Of a stretch of 7,613 nucleotides of DNA, positions 5,731 through 7,613 are shown piece after piece. Each line of letters begins with the position of its first letter. Positions within the stretch are counted from its first letter, which is position 1. The notes below the pieces were generated by a model that did no database searches, was not told the DNA's origin, and worked only from the letters and a program-made list of their open reading frames with translations. This DNA comes from Candidatus Bathyarchaeota archaeon (GTDB taxonomy: Archaea > Thermoproteota > Bathyarchaeia > 40CM-2-53-6), in assembly GCA_005888675.1 (NCBI GenBank), contig VBBA01000082.1, positions 1 through 7,613 of the forward strand, in the 5' to 3' direction. Position numbers and translations under genes: made by a program.

Positions 5731-6196
5731 GCTAGATGCTCCCCCGAACAGAAATGTTTGGGGATCGCAATTTGTCCCTCCACCCTATTATTACGAATAT
5801 CCGTCAGTGACGCTGAGCCAACAACAATATTTCCTTCCTGCGATACTGGGAGAGTGCGCTGCGGCTTGCCCGGGAGATACCGTCACTCTCTCAGGTACAA
5901 TCAATCCGAATATCGCGAACTATGTGACCCCGGCCACTAGTCTGATCGCAGGCTATTTCATAACTTACCCAAACGGATCCCAAGTCCTGAACGGTAACCT
6001 GATAACTCTGCACGCGAGTAGCGGAGGGCAGGCCTTCAATACCAATTTCGTCGTTCCTGCAGGCTGTTTCTGGCAACTGCAATGGGTAATTGTTGGTGCC
6101 CAACAAAATCCCTTCAACATAGTCGTCTTCGCCGACTTTACTCTATCAAACGCCTACGTTACGGAAGGATGGGGCGTTTTGACGCACTCAACTTGA
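5731..6196 (+). other. Beta-rich extracellular C-terminal region of the protease remnant
   Basis: About 150 residues follow the dockerin in a single open frame. They begin with a Pro/Tyr-rich linker (VPPPYYYEYPS). The strands that follow are rich in Thr, Asn, Val and Phe, for example DTVTLSGTI, LIAGYFITYPNGSQV, NLITLHAS and FNIVVFADFTLSNAYV. Three cysteines are present in GECAAACPGD and PAGCFW. The composition suits a secreted beta-sandwich domain. I do not recognise the family. This part carries no visible lesion. Confidence 0.5.
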
Positions 6197-6216
6197 GTAA
6201 AGGGTATTGGGGGGTA

Positions 6217-7613
6217 TTATTCCACTCTTGTCGGAACATTGGATTCAGTATTTGCAACTTTCAGGATCCGAACTTTCTCTGCATAGCAACGCGGACAAGA
6301 CACTAAGGGTCGTCGTCCAGGTGATTTGGCTTGGACCATCTGGAAACCACACTCCGGACAGCGCTTCGACAGGATTGATATCGAACCAAACTGTGGAAGA
6401 GGAGCACTGAAACCACATTTCTTCGTCCCATCCCACACACCAGCATGGCCAATGAACCGCTTGCCAGTCTTTCTACTTCGCACGATCTTGAGCTTTGATC
6501 CACACTCCGGACAAGGAGTCTCGAAAGTGACCTCCATCACACGCTGAGCCGTCACAGTCTCTCCAAGAGACTCCCCAAACTCCTCTTCTCTGTCCACAAG
6601 ATCCAACATCACCGGTCGCAAGTGATCCAGTGCTTCTAGCAACACTCGTCGCCTAGATGTCTTCCCAACTTGTATCTGATCCATCAAATCCTCCAGTCGT
6701 CCCGTAAATCCCGGCTCGATGATCAACCGGCAATACTTGTCTAGAAGACCAATCACCTTGATCGCAAGAGGTGTCGCCTGCATCCTCTGATCCTTAACGT
6801 ATCCACGCCGATACAATATCTCGATAATATCAGCCCTAGTCGCCTTCGTCCCCAGATTCTCATCCTCCATCCTACGAAGCAGACTCCCAGGATTATATCG
6901 TGGCAGCGGCTGGCTATACCTCTCCAAGGAGCGTATGGAGTCCATGGGCACTTTCCGGCCCTGCTCCAGACTTGGCAACTCCTGCTCTTCGTCCCTCACG
7001 TAAGGTCGATAATACTCCGTCCAGCCTAGCTCAACTATTCGTGAACCATGAAGGAAGAATCGATAAGAACCATTCTCAAGAATCATTCTAGAGCTTAGCC
7101 GAGTGCTCGGTCCGGCGAATGTGGACATGAACCTACGAGAGATGAGATCGAAGATCTTCTCCTCCTGATAGCCCAACGCCTTGTTCGGAAGCTCTCCCGT
7201 CGGATAAATAGCGGGGTGGGCAGGATCATCCTTCCAACCCTGGTTAGGCCGAAGACTACTCTTCAACAATTTCTTGACAAGCGAGGAATAGTCGTTTCGA
7301 CGACATAATCCCTGGAGAATAATCTCGTATCCAATATCAGGTGGAAGCTTCTGACTGGACGTACGTGGGTAAGATATCAAAGCGTCGAGATAGAGATGCT
7401 CGGCAATACTCAGAGTGCGAGACGGAGTATATCCGAAGTGACGATAGGCTTCTGATTGTAAGGTTGACAAGTCGAAGGGGACTGGCGGATTCTGTCGAGT
7501 TTCGCTAGATTCGATCTTAGTAATTTCCAAGATGCTTTTCGTGCAATCGTGCACAATTCGGTCCGCCTCCGCAAACGTCTCCACTTTCTCCTTTTCATAC
7601 TCGAGCAAATACG
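6217..7613 (-). CDS. topA: Type IA DNA topoisomerase I, C-terminal part (5' end beyond the window)
   Basis: About 465 codons are visible and the frame is open to the right edge, so the Toprim domain and roughly the first 200 residues are outside. Numbering from the TTG codon at 7608-7606 (not the true start): YLDALISYPRTSS (73-85) carries the catalytic Tyr80, which forms the 5'-phosphotyrosyl link to DNA. HPAIYPTG (131-138) and NLGTKATRADIIEILYRRGY (251-270) are the other type IA core motifs. ENLGTKATRA and the EPGFTG(R)LE segment (298-306) fit the archaeal/bacterial TopA family rather than reverse gyrase, since no helicase part is visible. Two zinc-binding segments follow: C366-x2-C369 with H388 and C398, then C417-x2-C420 with C438-x2-C441. 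The first has His where Cys is more usual. The enzyme relaxes negative supercoils. The gene ends at TAA 6219-6217, facing the protease remnant. Confidence 0.93.
   Translation of the reverse strand, partial: YLLEYEKEKVETFAEADRIVHDCTKSILEITKIESSETRQNPPVPFDLSTLQSEAYRHFGYTPSRTLSIAEHLYLDALISYPRTSSQKLPPDIGYEIILQGLCRRNDYSSLVKKLLKSSLRPNQGWKDDPAHPAIYPTGELPNKALGYQEEKIFDLISRRFMSTFAGPSTRLSSRMILENGSYRFFLHGSRIVELGWTEYYRPYVRDEEQELPSLEQGRKVPMDSIRSLERYSQPLPRYNPGSLLRRMEDENLGTKATRADIIEILYRRGYVKDQRMQATPLAIKVIGLLDKYCRLIIEPGFTGRLEDLMDQIQVGKTSRRRVLLEALDHLRPVMLDLVDREEEFGESLGETVTAQRVMEVTFETPCPECGSKLKIVRSRKTGKRFIGHAGVWDGTKKCGFSAPLPQFGSISILSKRCPECGFQMVQAKSPGRRPLVSCPRCYAEKVRILKVANTESNVPTRVE

Larger units (their letters stand above)
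4956..6196 (+). pseudogene. Decayed secreted subtilisin-like (S8) protease with dockerin module
   Basis: This is a broken gene read across three frames. The first frame (from about 4956) gives LQTALSSAIAHHSTVVASAGN, the subtilase helix plus oxyanion-hole Asn (codon 5025-5027). It meets TAG at 5142-5144 and resumes in the same frame to FTAPGN and YVNGTSPAAAFAAG, with the catalytic Ser at codon 5334-5336. It ends in FGYGLLDAGRML, a usual end of the S8 catalytic domain. Near the A5 run at 5542-5546 the reading moves one base to continue as a dockerin repeat. Near 5671 it moves again into a beta-rich tail ending at TGA 6194-6196. The catalytic Asp and His blocks and the signal peptide are absent: only about 80 bp separate this from the intact gene upstream, so the 5' half has been deleted. 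One stop, two frameshifts and a missing N-terminus argue for a true pseudogene rather than sequencing error alone. It converges on the topoisomerase gene with 20 bp between stops. Confidence 0.8.

Noticed and set aside
1..7613. CRISPR array, rRNA, transposase or insertion sequence
   Set aside because: No regularly spaced repeats, rRNA-like conserved blocks, or transposase motifs with flanking duplications were seen.

Overview
The window looks archaeal. The topoisomerase is the zinc-finger-bearing type IA form, the agmatinase and NikR-type genes are common in archaea, starts include GTG and TTG, upstream regions carry TATA-like boxes at short distances, and Shine-Dalgarno signals are weak. I would guess a TACK or Thermoplasmata-like lineage from a metagenome, but the lineage is inference and no marker here settles it.

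Layout from left to right. (1) Positions 2-178 hold the C-terminal end of a NikR-type nickel-responsive regulator whose nickel ligands are visible. (2) Positions 272-977 (+) hold a small class I SAM methyltransferase of the TylM1/DesVI-like type, broken by a one-base frameshift near codon 24. (3) A minus-strand pair starts from a shared upstream region: an agmatinase/ureohydrolase (3101 to 2205), then 16 bp later an HPr-kinase/PEPCK-like P-loop kinase of unknown substrate (2188 to 1022). The agmatinase start is surrounded by closely packed inverted repeats, including three arms that can form two mutually exclusive hairpins. (4) Divergently, 3260-3706 (+) encodes a four-helix membrane protein of unknown function. 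(5) About 600 bp (3707-4309) have no convincing gene but contain several hairpins and a C9 tract. (6) 4310-4876 (+) encodes a membrane-anchored or secreted protein with a PrcB C-terminal domain. (7) 4956-6196 (+) is the remnant of a secreted subtilisin-like (S8) protease with a dockerin module and a beta-rich tail. It has lost its N-terminal half and has an in-frame TAG and two frameshifts. (8) 7613 to 6217 (-) is the C-terminal two thirds of a type IA DNA topoisomerase, running off the right edge.

The most notable biology is the secreted locus at 4310-6196. A PrcB-domain protein sits directly upstream of a subtilase, which recalls the Treponema dentilisin system, where PrcB partners the subtilisin-like protease PrtP. 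Here the partner is intact and the protease is decayed. The second point of interest is the agmatinase-kinase pair, which puts an uncharacterised PEPCK/HPrK-fold kinase beside guanidino/polyamine metabolism. No CRISPR array, rRNA, tRNA, transposase or insertion sequence was recognised.
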